49,443 nucleotides of DNA from contig DJJR01000045.1 in the NCBI GenBank assembly GCA_002434245.1, forward strand, positions 414 through 49,856, given 5' to 3'. A program made the position numbers and the translations under genes. The DNA comes from Pelosinus fermentans. Lineage in GTDB: Bacteria; Bacillota; Negativicutes; DSM-13327. Positions 1-8,654 of this stretch are shown piece after piece; the first letter of the stretch is position 1; each line of letters begins with the position of its first letter. The notes beneath the pieces are model-generated. The model saw nothing but the letters and a program-made list of their open reading frames with translations. It ran no database searches and was not told the DNA's origin.

Positions 1-42
1 TACCTTGATATGCCTAATTTTCTCTTTAAAAAAACTATAATA

Positions 43-80
43 TTCATCGATAAAAATGATATAAACATTTTATCGATGAA
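43..80. repeat. 15-bp inverted repeat, possible bidirectional terminator
   Basis: TTCATCGATAAAAATG and CATTTTATCGATGAA form a near-perfect AT-rich hairpin. It is followed by GCGTTTTT on the plus strand and by a T-run on the minus strand about 8 bases beyond. It could end a plus-strand gene lying outside the window or back up the RNase J terminator. Confidence 0.4.
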
Positions 81-90
81 GCGTTTTTAA

Positions 91-118
91 TAAAAAAAGA
101 AGCCTGCAAGCAGACTTC
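91..118 (-). terminator. Terminator of the RNase J gene
   Basis: On the minus strand a 9-bp stem (GAAGTCTGC/GCAGGCTTC, one G-U pair) is followed directly by a run of seven T residues, about 30 bases beyond the RNase J stop codon. Confidence 0.75.
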
Positions 119-150
119 CTCCTTTATTAGTAATTACAATGACAACTTTT

Positions 151-1824
151 TTATACTTCCATAATAATGGGTAAAATCATGGGGCTGCGGCGAGTCTTCT
201 CATATACAAACTTACTTAAAGCATCCCGCACACTGCCTTTTATCGATGCCCATTCTATCACTTTATTCGCTTCGCAATTAGCCAAAACCTGTTTGACTTT
301 TTGTTTGGCTTCAACCATTAATTGCCCTGACTCTCGAACATAAACAAATCCCCGAGAAACGAGATCCGGTCCAGCAACAACACAACCACTTTCTTTGTCC
401 ATGGTTATGACAACGATAAGTACACCGTCCTGAGATAATTTACTTCGATCTCTCATAACAATGTTACCCACATCACCTACACCTAAACCATCAACAAATA
501 CTTTACCTGAGGTTACCTTGCCAGCCAATTTTCCTGTTATAGTGCCGGCATCTTTACTAAACTCAAAGACCTGTCCATTACTGCCAATAAAAATATTCTC
601 TTTGGCAACGCCCAAGTCTTGAGCAAGCTTTCCATGGCTCATTAACATTCGATACTCTCCATGCACTGGAATGAAATATTGAGGCCGCACCAAAGTCAGC
701 ATCAATTTCAATTCTTCTTGACTGGCATGTCCAGAAACATGAATACCCGCAGAACGTTCGTGAATAACTTCCGCTCCTAAGCGCAGCAGAGCATCAATAG
801 TCTTTGATACCGATTTTTCATTTCCTGGAATCGGTGATGCAGAAATAATAACGGTGTCACTAGGATATATTTCAACTTTTCGATGATCATTCATTGCCAT
901 ACGTGTCAATGCTGACATGGGCTCTCCTTGGCTTCCTGTTGACAAAATTAAAATTTGATTTCCTGGATAATTTTTAATTTCATCAATATCAATTAACACA
1001 CCTTCAGGAACTGTTAAGTATCCAAGCTCTGTAGCAATATTTACCACATTGATCATACTTCGTCCAATGATTGCGACTTTTCGACCATATTTACAAGCAG
1101 AAGTAATCGCTTGCTGCACCCTTAGCACATTAGATGCAAAGGTTGCCAGAAGAATTCGTCCTTTTGCTGCATTAAAAGCTTCATCAAGAGCAAGACCCAC
1201 CTGACGCTCTGACTTCGTAAAACCAGGCCTTTCCGCATTCGTGCTGTCGGACATTAAAACCATTACGCCTTCATCGCCCAGTTCAGCAAATTTATGAAGA
1301 TCCATTACCTTACCATCAACTGGTGTGTAATCAATTTTAAAATCGCCAGTATGAACAATCGTGCCAACTGGAGTTTTAAAATACATCCCTACAGAATCAG
1401 GAATAGAATGACTCACCCGCATAAATCCCACTTGAATTTTGCCAAATGTTATCTGATCTCCTGGCTTTATGGAAATCAATTTATAATTTGCCACATTATT
1501 TTCCTTCAGGCGGCACTCAGCCAGTCCCATTGCAAGGCGCGTACCATAAACAGGTACGTCAATCTGCTTGAGTAAATAAGATAAAGATCCAATGTGATCT
1601 TCATGACCATGTGTAATGACAACTGCCCTTATCTTATCTTGGTTTTCAAGTAGATAGGATATATCGGGTATTACTAAATCAATCCCTAACATATCATCTT
1701 CTGGAAATGCCAACCCAGAATCAAGTATGACAATATCATCCTCATATTGAATAACCGTCATGTTTTTCCCTATTTCGCCCAATCCACCCAGTGGAATAAT
1801 AGCGAGCTTATTTTGTTTTTCCAA
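151..1824 (-). CDS. rnj: Ribonuclease J family metallo-beta-lactamase ribonuclease
   Basis: A cytoplasmic 5'-to-3' exo/endoribonuclease of mRNA decay and rRNA maturation. The 557-residue length is normal for RNase J. The beta-lactamase core carries the zinc motif HGHEDH at residues 72-77, preceded by LDSGLAFPEDD. The beta-CASP region includes the SGHAS motif and HGEYRML, and a C-terminal domain of about 100 residues follows. The start is TTG, chosen because GGAGG lies 9 bases upstream and the protein then begins just before the conserved PLGGLGEIG segment. It is a single-gene unit with its own promoter and terminator. Whether it is the J1 or J2 type cannot be decided from one sequence; the full set of metal-binding residues favours a catalytically active form. 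Confidence 0.95.
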   Translation of the reverse strand: MEKQNKLAIIPLGGLGEIGKNMTVIQYEDDIVILDSGLAFPEDDMLGIDLVIPDISYLLENQDKIRAVVITHGHEDHIGSLSYLLKQIDVPVYGTRLAMGLAECRLKENNVANYKLISIKPGDQITFGKIQVGFMRVSHSIPDSVGMYFKTPVGTIVHTGDFKIDYTPVDGKVMDLHKFAELGDEGVMVLMSDSTNAERPGFTKSERQVGLALDEAFNAAKGRILLATFASNVLRVQQAITSACKYGRKVAIIGRSMINVVNIATELGYLTVPEGVLIDIDEIKNYPGNQILILSTGSQGEPMSALTRMAMNDHRKVEIYPSDTVIISASPIPGNEKSVSKTIDALLRLGAEVIHERSAGIHVSGHASQEELKLMLTLVRPQYFIPVHGEYRMLMSHGKLAQDLGVAKENIFIGSNGQVFEFSKDAGTITGKLAGKVTSGKVFVDGLGVGDVGNIVMRDRSKLSQDGVLIVVITMDKESGCVVAGPDLVSRGFVYVRESGQLMVEAKQKVKQVLANCEANKVIEWASIKGSVRDALSKFVYEKTRRSPMILPIIMEV

Positions 1825-1969
1825 AAAAAAATACCTCCATTATTTGAGTTTGTATATTTAACTTTGTTTTCACCAATAGACGTTCCGTAAGTCACCTCAC
1901 CAAAATAAAATGGCTGACTTCATCCAAATGTTCATAAATGAAAATATCCGCTCACAACCCATTACCTAC

Positions 1970-1998
1970 ATTGTACTTGATCTTTCTACAATATACAA
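1970..1998 (-). promoter_or_regulatory. Probable promoter of the RNase J gene
   Basis: On the minus strand TTGTAT and TACAAT are separated by 17 bases. This is a reasonable housekeeping promoter and would give a 5' leader of about 140 bases before the TTG start. Confidence 0.5.
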
Positions 1999-2055
1999 GC
2001 ATTCCCTCAGTTAACAGACAATATTTACTTATAATTGAGTCAAATTAGCGTTTTT

Positions 2056-3129
2056 TTAGTTTTTTTCTCTCAAAGGAATTTCCACAGAAAGTTTAGTTCC
2101 TTCACCAATAGCAGATGTAATCGTAAAGGTACCTTCCACTAAGGCTACCCGTTCACCTATGCCGTAGATTCCTAAACAGGTACGGCTATGAGTATTTTTA
2201 ACCATTTTTGTATCAAAACCTACACCATTGTCCTGGATCATTAACATAAGTTTGTCCTGTCTTTTGTTTAATGATACCCAAACTTCCGATGCCTGCGCAT
2301 GTTTCACAATATTCGTTAAGGCCTCTTGCAGAATTCGATATAACGTAATCTCAACTTCTGGTGAAAATCGCTCTCTGGACAAATTACTAAAATCACTATG
2401 CAAAGAAATTTCATATTGCTTGGCGTAATTTTCTATATACTTTTTAGCTGCGGCAACCAGTCCTAAATCATCTAATAATACAGGGCGCAGTTCAACTGCA
2501 ATATGATGAACCGCTTCTAGAGTTGTAACAGCAAGGTCGCGCATTTTTAATATTTTTTCTTTATCTTCACTGTCTTGTACCTGCTCAGCCAGCATACGCA
2601 AACCTACAATGATCGAGGTAAGAGATTGGCTTGTTTCATCATGCAGCTCGCGGGAAATTCTTTTACGCTCTTCTTCTTGTACCGTGATAATTTTATTTAA
2701 GAATACAGAACGTAATTCTTCTTTTTCTTGTAATGCTCCTACTAACTTTTCCTGCTGAGCATTCGACTGCACATTTGCCTCTACAAAGCGTGCTGCTAAT
2801 CGAGCATAAGGTTCTGCTGTTTTTTGATCCCCTGTAATACCAATTACCCCTATACACCGGTTATCAAACATGATGGGTACATTATAACCTTGTCGTATCC
2901 CCTTTAGATAGCATTCCTCTTCTTTTGTGACATAAAATTCTTTTACAACTCCAGTTCCAAGCATTCTAGCCCCTGATTCATGTATTTGCCCAATCCGTTC
3001 TCTGCTAAAAGAAGCAATAATTACCCCCTGATCATCAAGGATATTTACATTTTTATTTAATTCAGCAGCAACGATATCAACTAAGGATTGAGCAAATTCT
3101 GCATCCATCCTTCCATATGTATTATTCAT
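2056..3129 (-). CDS. Sensor histidine kinase with N-terminal diacid-recognition-like domain
   Basis: A 357-residue soluble sensor kinase with no membrane segment. Residues 5-120 resemble the putative sugar-diacid recognition domain of CdaR-type regulators, including GVIGITGD. A coiled region follows. The HisKA_3 motif ERKRISRELHDETSQSL has the phosphoacceptor at His163. The HATPase domain has the N box EALTNIVKHA (269-278) and DNGVGFD (300-306). This is the NarL/LiaS-type kinase layout, whose partner is normally a LuxR-type response regulator, but none is encoded beside it, so it is an orphan here. The ligand is unknown; a small organic acid is a guess from the input domain. The start ATG follows GGAGAG. 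It is transcribed away from the lysine permease. Confidence 0.88.
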   Translation of the reverse strand: MNNTYGRMDAEFAQSLVDIVAAELNKNVNILDDQGVIIASFSRERIGQIHESGARMLGTGVVKEFYVTKEEECYLKGIRQGYNVPIMFDNRCIGVIGITGDQKTAEPYARLAARFVEANVQSNAQQEKLVGALQEKEELRSVFLNKIITVQEEERKRISRELHDETSQSLTSIIVGLRMLAEQVQDSEDKEKILKMRDLAVTTLEAVHHIAVELRPVLLDDLGLVAAAKKYIENYAKQYEISLHSDFSNLSRERFSPEVEITLYRILQEALTNIVKHAQASEVWVSLNKRQDKLMLMIQDNGVGFDTKMVKNTHSRTCLGIYGIGERVALVEGTFTITSAIGEGTKLSVEIPLREKN

Positions 3130-3225
3130 AATTCAATCTCTCCAATGAATTTAATATGTATTCTTTTTTCCTTTTATTAAAGACTTATTTCTTTACTATC
3201 GTATAATTTTAATACAATCTAATGA

Positions 3226-3254
3226 TTGACAACGAATCTGATATTGATTAAAAT
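3226..3254 (+). promoter_or_regulatory. Promoter of the riboswitch-lysine permease transcript
   Basis: TTGACA at 3226-3231 and TAAAAT at 3249-3254 are spaced by 17 bases. They lie just upstream of the lysine riboswitch. Confidence 0.75.
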
Positions 3255-3272
3255 AAGCAAGAAATTAAATAT

Positions 3273-3445
3273 GTTGTGATTATAGAGGCGCAAATATTAT
3301 CAGTATATATAGTGAGCTGGCAGCAATGAACTATATAGAAAGGAATAGTTGCCGAAACAACAAAAAATGCCATTTCTTGTTGTTGGGCTTGTATTAAATA
3401 AATACAAGACTGTCATCTAATTTTTCAGATGAAGTGCTATCTCAC
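3273..3445 (+). promoter_or_regulatory. Lysine riboswitch (L box)
   Basis: The conserved L-box elements occur in order. They are AGAGGCGC (3284-3291), GAAAGG followed by GTTGCCGAA (to 3356), GGGCTTGTA with its ATACAAG partner, GACTGTCA (3409-3415) and GTGCTATCTCAC (3434-3445). The P1 helix can form between GTGA..ATAG and CTAT.TCAC. The segment ATCTCAC at 3439-3445 is exactly complementary to GTGAGAT at 3485-3491, which lies in the 5' arm and loop of the downstream terminator. That gives a clean switch: lysine binding stabilises P1 and frees the terminator to form. Confidence 0.93.
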
Positions 3446-3480
3446 GCAAGCGTTAGTTTATTCTTTGGAGTAAATTTTTT

Positions 3481-3512
3481 GGTTGTGAGATTGATCACAA
3501 CCATTTTGTTTT
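3481..3512 (+). terminator. Riboswitch-controlled terminator
   Basis: GGTTGTGA and TCACAACC form an 8-bp stem with a 6-base loop, followed by the T-rich ATTTTGTTTT. It sits between the lysine riboswitch and the ribosome binding site of the permease. Confidence 0.88.
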
Positions 3513-3532
3513 AATTCGATAGGAGGTCAAAT

Positions 3533-4960
3533 ATGTCAAATTCTACAGTGAATCTTAAAGATTTATGTCCTGAAAAAGAAGGGCTCAAACGCGGCATGAA
3601 CTCACGGCATCTCATGATGATATCCATTGGTGGTACAATTGGTACCGGACTTTTTCTAGGCTCAGGCGTGACCCTCAATCAGGCAGGTCCTTTAGGTGCG
3701 GTTCTTGCGTATTTAACCGGCGGCTTTATCATGTATCTGGTATTATTGTGCCTAGGAGAACTCACTTCAGCTATGCCTGTTTCTGGCTCCTTTCAAAGTT
3801 ATGCTTCACGTTTTATTTCTCCTGGTGCTGGTTTCACTACCGGATGGCTGTATTGGCTGAATTGGGCCATTTGTATTGCTGCCGACTTTACTGCTGCAGG
3901 TATTATTATGCACAATTGGTTTCCGCAAATTGCGATTTGGATATGGTGCGGTTTTTTTGCTATTATGCTTGCTTTACTAAACATCATTTCTGTAAAGGCT
4001 TATGGCGAAGCTGAATTTTGGTTTGCAAGTATAAAGGTAACTGCAATTTTGGCATTTATTGTCGCAGGTGCAGGTTTGCTCTTTGGCTTTTCCAGTCATT
4101 CCGTTCCCATTGTTGGCTTATCCAACTTTAATACAGAAGCGGGTTTATTTCCTAATGGATTTCAAGCTGTATTTTTAACTATGATTGCTGTAGTCTACTC
4201 CTTTCAAGGTGCTGAACTTGTCGGTATCGCAGCCGGCGAATGCCAAGATGCCAGTAAAAATGTCCCCCGTGTTATTAAAGGTATTACTTTTCGGATTATT
4301 TTTTTCTATGTGTTGGCAATGATCGTACTGGCAGGTATTATCCCTTGGCAAGAAGCAAGTGTTTTGGAAAGTCCTTTTGCTCATGTATTCGGCATCTTAG
4401 GTTTTCCTTTAGCTAAGGATATTATGAGTTTCGTTGTTATGACATCAGCTTTATCTGCAGGCAATTCAGCCTTATATGCCTGTTCTCGTCTCCTCTGGTC
4501 TATGTCCAAAGAAGGCTTAGCGCCAAAATGTTTAGGCACATTAAATTCTCGTGGTGTTCCTGTCAATGGAGTTTATATTACTGTTATCTTGGCGTGTATG
4601 TCTTTACTCACCAGTGAATATGCTGCTGATACCGTATACCTGTGGCTTATGTCCAGTACAGGACTGACTGGCTGCCTGATATGGGTTATTATTGCCTGGT
4701 GTCAGCTCAACTTCCGCAGAGAATTTTTCCGTCTAGGCGGCAAAATAGAGCAGCTAAAATTTCGGACTCCCTTTTATCCTCTGGTCCCAATATTAGCTTT
4801 AGTCTTGAACCTTGGGGTCATATGCAGCTTGTATTTTGATGAATCTCAACGAATTGTTTTATATACAGGTCTTCCTGCATTATTAGGTGTTTATTTATAC
4901 TATATTTTATTCTTGGACAAAAAAATTAGCGCAGCTAAAATTGAAGAAAAAATGAGCTAA
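3533..4960 (+). CDS. Amino acid permease, probably lysine importer
   Basis: A 475-residue inner-membrane transporter of the amino acid-polyamine-organocation (APC) superfamily with about 12 hydrophobic segments. The family signature GGTIGTGLFLGSG lies at about residues 33-45. Family similarity alone does not distinguish lysine, arginine, GABA or histidine carriers. The lysine riboswitch and its terminator directly upstream make lysine the likely substrate, with a role like LysP. AGGAGG lies 7 bases before the ATG. The gene is alone in its transcript. Expression should fall when cellular lysine is high. Confidence 0.9.
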   Translation: MSNSTVNLKDLCPEKEGLKRGMNSRHLMMISIGGTIGTGLFLGSGVTLNQAGPLGAVLAYLTGGFIMYLVLLCLGELTSAMPVSGSFQSYASRFISPGAGFTTGWLYWLNWAICIAADFTAAGIIMHNWFPQIAIWIWCGFFAIMLALLNIISVKAYGEAEFWFASIKVTAILAFIVAGAGLLFGFSSHSVPIVGLSNFNTEAGLFPNGFQAVFLTMIAVVYSFQGAELVGIAAGECQDASKNVPRVIKGITFRIIFFYVLAMIVLAGIIPWQEASVLESPFAHVFGILGFPLAKDIMSFVVMTSALSAGNSALYACSRLLWSMSKEGLAPKCLGTLNSRGVPVNGVYITVILACMSLLTSEYAADTVYLWLMSSTGLTGCLIWVIIAWCQLNFRREFFRLGGKIEQLKFRTPFYPLVPILALVLNLGVICSLYFDESQRIVLYTGLPALLGVYLYYILFLDKKISAAKIEEKMS

Positions 4961-5000
4961 AAAACGTGATGCGTTTTTTTAAAATTTAATATAGTAAAAA

Positions 5001-5036
5001 GTGGTGGTCTCTACTATGAGGTCACCACTTTTTTTA
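5001..5036 (+). terminator. Terminator after the lysine permease
   Basis: GTGGTG...CACCAC with an inner CTC/GAG pair forms a hairpin followed by seven T residues. A weaker hairpin (AAAACG/CGTTTT type) sits immediately after the stop codon. Confidence 0.75.
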
Positions 5037-5151
5037 TTTCATATCTTAAGATAAGTGTATATCGAAAGGCAAAACTTACTATGGAAGTGCACCTGTAGTT
5101 CTGTGTTATAATGTTATGTAAACAAAATAGAACGCTGGAGGCATATTCATT

Positions 5152-6108
5152 ATGGATTCTTTCTCTCATGCACTTGTTGGCATCGCGATTGCAGGATTAT
5201 CTGGTCATCCTTTGTCCATTTATGATCCGATTTATCTAGCTGCCATTCTTGGCTCGCAAGCGCCGGATTTTGATATCATTGCACAAATAAAAGGAAAATT
5301 CTCTTATCTTAGGCAACATCGTGCTTTTTCTCATTCTATCCCGTGCTTAGTTCTATGGTCGTTCCTGATCAGTACAGTTTTATCTATGATTATGCCACAA
5401 GCTAATTTCCTTACTTTGTTGGGCTGGGCCTTCTATGGTAGTTTATCTCATATCATTATGGATTATTTTAATACCCATGGCGCTGCTATCCTATGGCCAA
5501 TTCAAAAAGAACGCAAAAGCTTACAACTTTTAAATGTATTTGATCCTATACTATTCGTGCTATTACTCAGTGTATACACTTTTGATTTCACAATGTTCAC
5601 ATTATCGTGCTTTACATTTGTAATTCTTACAGCATATATCTTGTTTAGAATGGTCTTGCGCAAAAAAGCAACAAAACAGCTTCATCGACTATTTTCTCAA
5701 CGAGAAATTTTGCAAATCACTGTCATGCCATCACTAAAGCGCATATTGTTCTGGGATTTTGTTTTAGAAACAAAAAATGCGTACTTGGTCGGACAATTAG
5801 GAACCATTTCCCCGGAATTAAAACTTCATGCAGATTTAGCAAAACAAAAGGACCTTTCGAATCTTACTCTACAAGCAAAAAAAACACTAATCGGAAATTT
5901 TTTCGCTACCTTTACGCCTTTTATTTATTTCGCAGAACAGAAAAATACTCATTCCATTTCAGTTACAATTTATGACCTTCGCTATGTTTTAAATCAACAA
6001 TTTCTTCATCGGGCTACTATTATATTTGATCATACTACTAACCATCCCACGACTTCTTATCTTCATACTTATGGCAGCACTACCCAGATCCCTTGTGACT
6101 TACACTAA
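5152..6108 (+). CDS. YdjM-family membrane-bound metal-dependent hydrolase
   Basis: A 318-residue membrane protein of the YdjM/LexA-binding inner-membrane hydrolase family. The family's histidine and acidic motifs are visible: DSFSHALVG (His6), GSQAPDFD (about 34-41), QHRAFSHSI (about 55-63) and HIIMDYFNTHG. Four or so hydrophobic segments follow, and the C-terminal 140 residues are soluble. The biochemical substrate of this family is unknown. The ribosome binding site is GGAGG, 9 bases upstream of the ATG. The gene is monocistronic by its spacing. Confidence 0.85.
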   Translation: MDSFSHALVGIAIAGLSGHPLSIYDPIYLAAILGSQAPDFDIIAQIKGKFSYLRQHRAFSHSIPCLVLWSFLISTVLSMIMPQANFLTLLGWAFYGSLSHIIMDYFNTHGAAILWPIQKERKSLQLLNVFDPILFVLLLSVYTFDFTMFTLSCFTFVILTAYILFRMVLRKKATKQLHRLFSQREILQITVMPSLKRILFWDFVLETKNAYLVGQLGTISPELKLHADLAKQKDLSNLTLQAKKTLIGNFFATFTPFIYFAEQKNTHSISVTIYDLRYVLNQQFLHRATIIFDHTTNHPTTSYLHTYGSTTQIPCDLH

Positions 6109-6180
6109 GATTTACAATTCAGGGTGGGAAAAGCCCTAACGATTTATCAAAAGTGTTATAAAAGTTAGAGTGAATGATTA

Positions 6181-6600
6181 TTATCTGATTCCCTTATCAT
6201 TAAAAAATTGTCCATACTCCTTGTCACGTACTAAAATATGCTTAGTAATCCATTCTTTAAGAAACATAAAGGTTGGAAAGGACAATGCCGCCGCCCCTTG
6301 TTTATGCTGATCTAAGAAATTATTCACTTCGGCTATATAAGATCCATGCTCTTTTTTATGCTCTAAATATTGGGGATAGTGAAGCTGTAGCATCAATTCT
6401 TCTTCTGCGGAAAAATGATACTTCACATAGTCTAATAATTCAACTAAGGTATGCTGCGTTAATTCTCTTTCGTCTTCCAGACTTGTACATTCAAACACAC
6501 GATGATATACATTATTAAATAATGTCAGTAATTTTTTATGATCATCATCAAATCTTTGAATTTTTGTTGAAAAGCCTTCATCCCATTCAAAAAACTCCAT
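6181..6600 (-). CDS. Bacteriohemerythrin
   Basis: A 139-residue four-helix di-iron protein that binds oxygen reversibly, probably for oxygen sensing, storage or protection in an anaerobe. The likely iron ligands are all present: His21, His62, Glu66, His81, His85, His121 and Asp126. The start is the second in-frame ATG. The upstream ATG (at 6615) overlaps GGAGG, which is the ribosome binding site 8 bases before the chosen ATG, and the chosen start gives the usual MEFFEWDEGF beginning. There is no attached sensor or signalling domain. Confidence 0.92.
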   Translation of the reverse strand: MEFFEWDEGFSTKIQRFDDDHKKLLTLFNNVYHRVFECTSLEDERELTQHTLVELLDYVKYHFSAEEELMLQLHYPQYLEHKKEHGSYIAEVNNFLDQHKQGAAALSFPTFMFLKEWITKHILVRDKEYGQFFNDKGIR

Positions 6601-6983
6601 ATTTCGTTCCTCCATTTTACTTGCATTCTCTTTGTCATTTACCTAAAAGAGACAAGTTCCTACCTGCTCATTATATAATTTATCTACTAAAATATAAACA
6701 TTTTTTCTGGAAAAGAGAGCTAAACAATACGGTTTTTCTCTTTTATTTATGAGCAAATTCACCAATTAATTGTTAAGTAGAGACTATTTTTATAATTTTT
6801 ATAATTTTTTTTAAAATTTAGTAAAAATCCTCTTTACTTTTATATCAATTCAGCGTATGATTTAGAAGCACTTAAATAGATCGATTGAATTTCTCATCTT
6901 TCTTGTTAACGTAACTTTAACAAGAAACAATGAATATTCTCATTACCTATTTTAGTAACAGATTTTAGGAGGCTATACAACAC
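6601..6983. other. AT-rich intergenic region with a 9-bp inverted repeat
   Basis: There is no coding frame with a ribosome binding site in this 383-base stretch. It contains the promoters of the divergent hemerythrin and zinc-ribbon genes. TCTTGTTAA (6901-6909) and TTAACAAGA (6917-6925) form a perfect inverted repeat about 60 bases before the zinc-ribbon start, suitable as an operator or a leader hairpin. Confidence 0.45.
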
Positions 6984-7280
6984 ATGAACCAAGACAAAAC
7001 TTTAACTTGCCGCGATTGCGCAGACCAATTCGTATTCTCAGCTTCAGAACAAGATTTCTTTGCTGAAAAAGGCTTTACTAATGAGCCAGGACGTTGCCCT
7101 TCATGCAGAGCAGCTCACAAACAAAGAAACGGTAACGGTGGCGGTCGCAACAGCAGCTTCCAACAACGTGAAATGCATGATGCAACTTGTGCAGCATGTG
7201 GCGTTCAAACACAAGTTCCTTTCCGTCCAAGTGGTGATCGTCCTGTTTATTGCAGAGATTGCTTTAGCCAGAACCGCTAG
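6984..7280 (+). CDS. Double zinc-ribbon small protein
   Basis: A 98-residue soluble protein with two zinc-ribbon modules. The first uses Cys9, Cys12, Cys38 and Cys41; the second uses Cys69, Cys72, Cys90 and Cys93. A Gly/Asn/Arg-rich linker (about residues 48-58) joins them. The N-terminal module matches the probable zinc-ribbon domain common in Firmicute small proteins. A nucleic-acid-binding role is plausible from the basic linker but not shown. AGGAGG lies 11 bases before the ATG, and a strong terminator follows, so it is a stand-alone and possibly well-expressed gene. Confidence 0.85.
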   Translation: MNQDKTLTCRDCADQFVFSASEQDFFAEKGFTNEPGRCPSCRAAHKQRNGNGGGRNSSFQQREMHDATCAACGVQTQVPFRPSGDRPVYCRDCFSQNR

Positions 7281-7289
7281 GATGTCAGA

Positions 7290-7316
7290 GTCCCTGTCTA
7301 TGACAGGGACTTTTTT
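7290..7316 (+). terminator. Terminator after the zinc-ribbon gene
   Basis: GTCCCTGTC and GACAGGGAC form a perfect 9-bp stem with a TAT loop, followed by TTTTTT. Confidence 0.88.
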
Positions 7317-7348
7317 ATTTTCTTAGAATTTGATATCTTTATTTAACT

Positions 7349-8236
7349 TCAATTAGATCTTGTCGCTAGGTACACGCCTGTAACAATTCCCAAGGCTCCT
7401 ATACACTTAAATAATGTAAAGGATTCTCCTAAGATGAAAACAGATTGAACAATTGTGAAAATAGGTACCAAATTAACAAATACTGCAGCCCGAGATGCAC
7501 CAATCTTTTCAATGGCAAACAATTGAATTAAATATCCTAATACAGACGCAAATATACTCATATATGCAATTGATAACCAGCCAGCTACACTGGTTTTAGA
7601 TAAATAAGATGAAGGATTTTCTGCTATTACAAAGGGTATGGATATGACTACGCAAACTAAAAATGTATAGGCTGTCACCATTAATGGTGATAAACAATAC
7701 TTCTGCATATAAGAACGGCTTAAAAGAGCATACAATGCCCAACTAAAAACCGCGCTAAACATAAGCATATCCCCAAGATTAAAATTAAACGTAGAAATCA
7801 GCAGCCAATCTGCATTCGTTACAATCAAAAAGACACCTGAAAAAGAAAAGATAATACCAATTAAACGTTTTGGTGTCATATGTTCCTTGAAGAATAAAAC
7901 CGCCATAAGAGTTGTCAATACGGGATTGGTTGCACCAATCAAGGAAGAATTAATTGCTGTAGTGTATCGTAATGCACTAAAAAATAAGACATGATAAAAA
8001 AAAGTACCTATAATCCCTAATATAGTAAGAGGCAGCCACTGATTTCTTTTTGGTAACCATTTCTCCCTCTCCCTGCTATATAACAAAAAGAATATAAACG
8101 GCAATGCCAGCAAGAAACGGAAAAAGGTCAGGGCAAAGGGCGGAAATTGCAGTACTGCGATTTTCCCTGTTATAAATGCACCCGACCAGAAAAGGGCTGT
8201 AAAGACCATTAATAGACAAACTTTATTTTCAGACAT
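7349..8236 (-). CDS. EamA-family DMT superfamily transporter
   Basis: A 295-residue inner-membrane protein with ten hydrophobic segments arranged as two tandem EamA repeats (about residues 8-140 and 153-290). This is the drug/metabolite transporter layout. Family members export amino acids and other metabolites, but no substrate can be read from the sequence. An AGGAGG-like site (AGGAGGC) precedes the ATG. The gene ends close to the convergent zinc-ribbon gene and appears to be a single-gene unit. Confidence 0.88.
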   Translation of the reverse strand: MSENKVCLLMVFTALFWSGAFITGKIAVLQFPPFALTFFRFLLALPFIFFLLYSREREKWLPKRNQWLPLTILGIIGTFFYHVLFFSALRYTTAINSSLIGATNPVLTTLMAVLFFKEHMTPKRLIGIIFSFSGVFLIVTNADWLLISTFNFNLGDMLMFSAVFSWALYALLSRSYMQKYCLSPLMVTAYTFLVCVVISIPFVIAENPSSYLSKTSVAGWLSIAYMSIFASVLGYLIQLFAIEKIGASRAAVFVNLVPIFTIVQSVFILGESFTLFKCIGALGIVTGVYLATRSN

Positions 8237-8357
8237 TCATAGCCTCCTTATCGTATTTCTTGCAGAATTATTTCACTACTCTTAATAAAGGGTTTTACTC
8301 TCGCCTGCCTTTATACTAAAATAGTAATAAAAGAATCATAGGGAGGGAGTTTTTTAT

Positions 8358-8498
8358 ATGGCTGGCTGTAATGAACAAAATTGTACCTGTCCAAAGGCAG
8401 ATTGCGAACGCCACGGTAAATGCTGTGAGTGCATCAATTTCCATCGTAAAAAAGACAATCTTGTATATTGTTTACGGAAATTAGGAACGAAGAATTAA
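8358..8498 (+). CDS. Tiny Cys-rich protein, DUF6485-like
   Basis: A 46-residue ORF with GGGAGGGAG 8 bases before the ATG. It has seven Cys residues in the order CNEQNCTCP...CERHGKCCECINFHR...YC. The CTC(x)nC(x)4-5CCEC(x)nHR pattern resembles the small Cys-rich DUF6485 family as I remember it; this is recognition by pattern and not by a search. The Cys/His set could bind zinc or an iron-sulfur cluster. A strong hairpin terminator follows 20 bases later, which supports it as a real transcription unit. Confidence 0.72.
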   Translation: MAGCNEQNCTCPKADCERHGKCCECINFHRKKDNLVYCLRKLGTKN

Positions 8499-8518
8499 TT
8501 GTATTTTATGTAAAGAAA

Positions 8519-8557
8519 TAAGAAGGCTTTTACTAAAGACTAGTAAAAGCCTTCTTA
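8519..8557. terminator. Bidirectional terminator
   Basis: AAGAAGGCTTTTACTA and TAGTAAAAGCCTTCTT form a 16-bp perfect stem with a 5-base loop between the convergent small Cys-rich gene and the sigma factor gene. T-rich tails lie on both sides. Confidence 0.85.
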
Positions 8558-8654
8558 TTCTTTATATGTATGAATATACAGTACAATGATTGCAAAACCT
8601 CTTCATACCGGATAGTCTTCCATACCTGGATATCATTTGTGAATTACTATAACC

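Noticed and set aside
1294..1575. Open frame antisense to the RNase J gene
   Set aside because: No ribosome binding site, no family features, and it lies fully inside a strongly conserved gene; the same applies to other frames antisense to or shifted from the large genes.
5101..5151. Leader peptide before the YdjM-family gene
   Set aside because: No start codon with a ribosome binding site and no codon bias toward particular amino acids.
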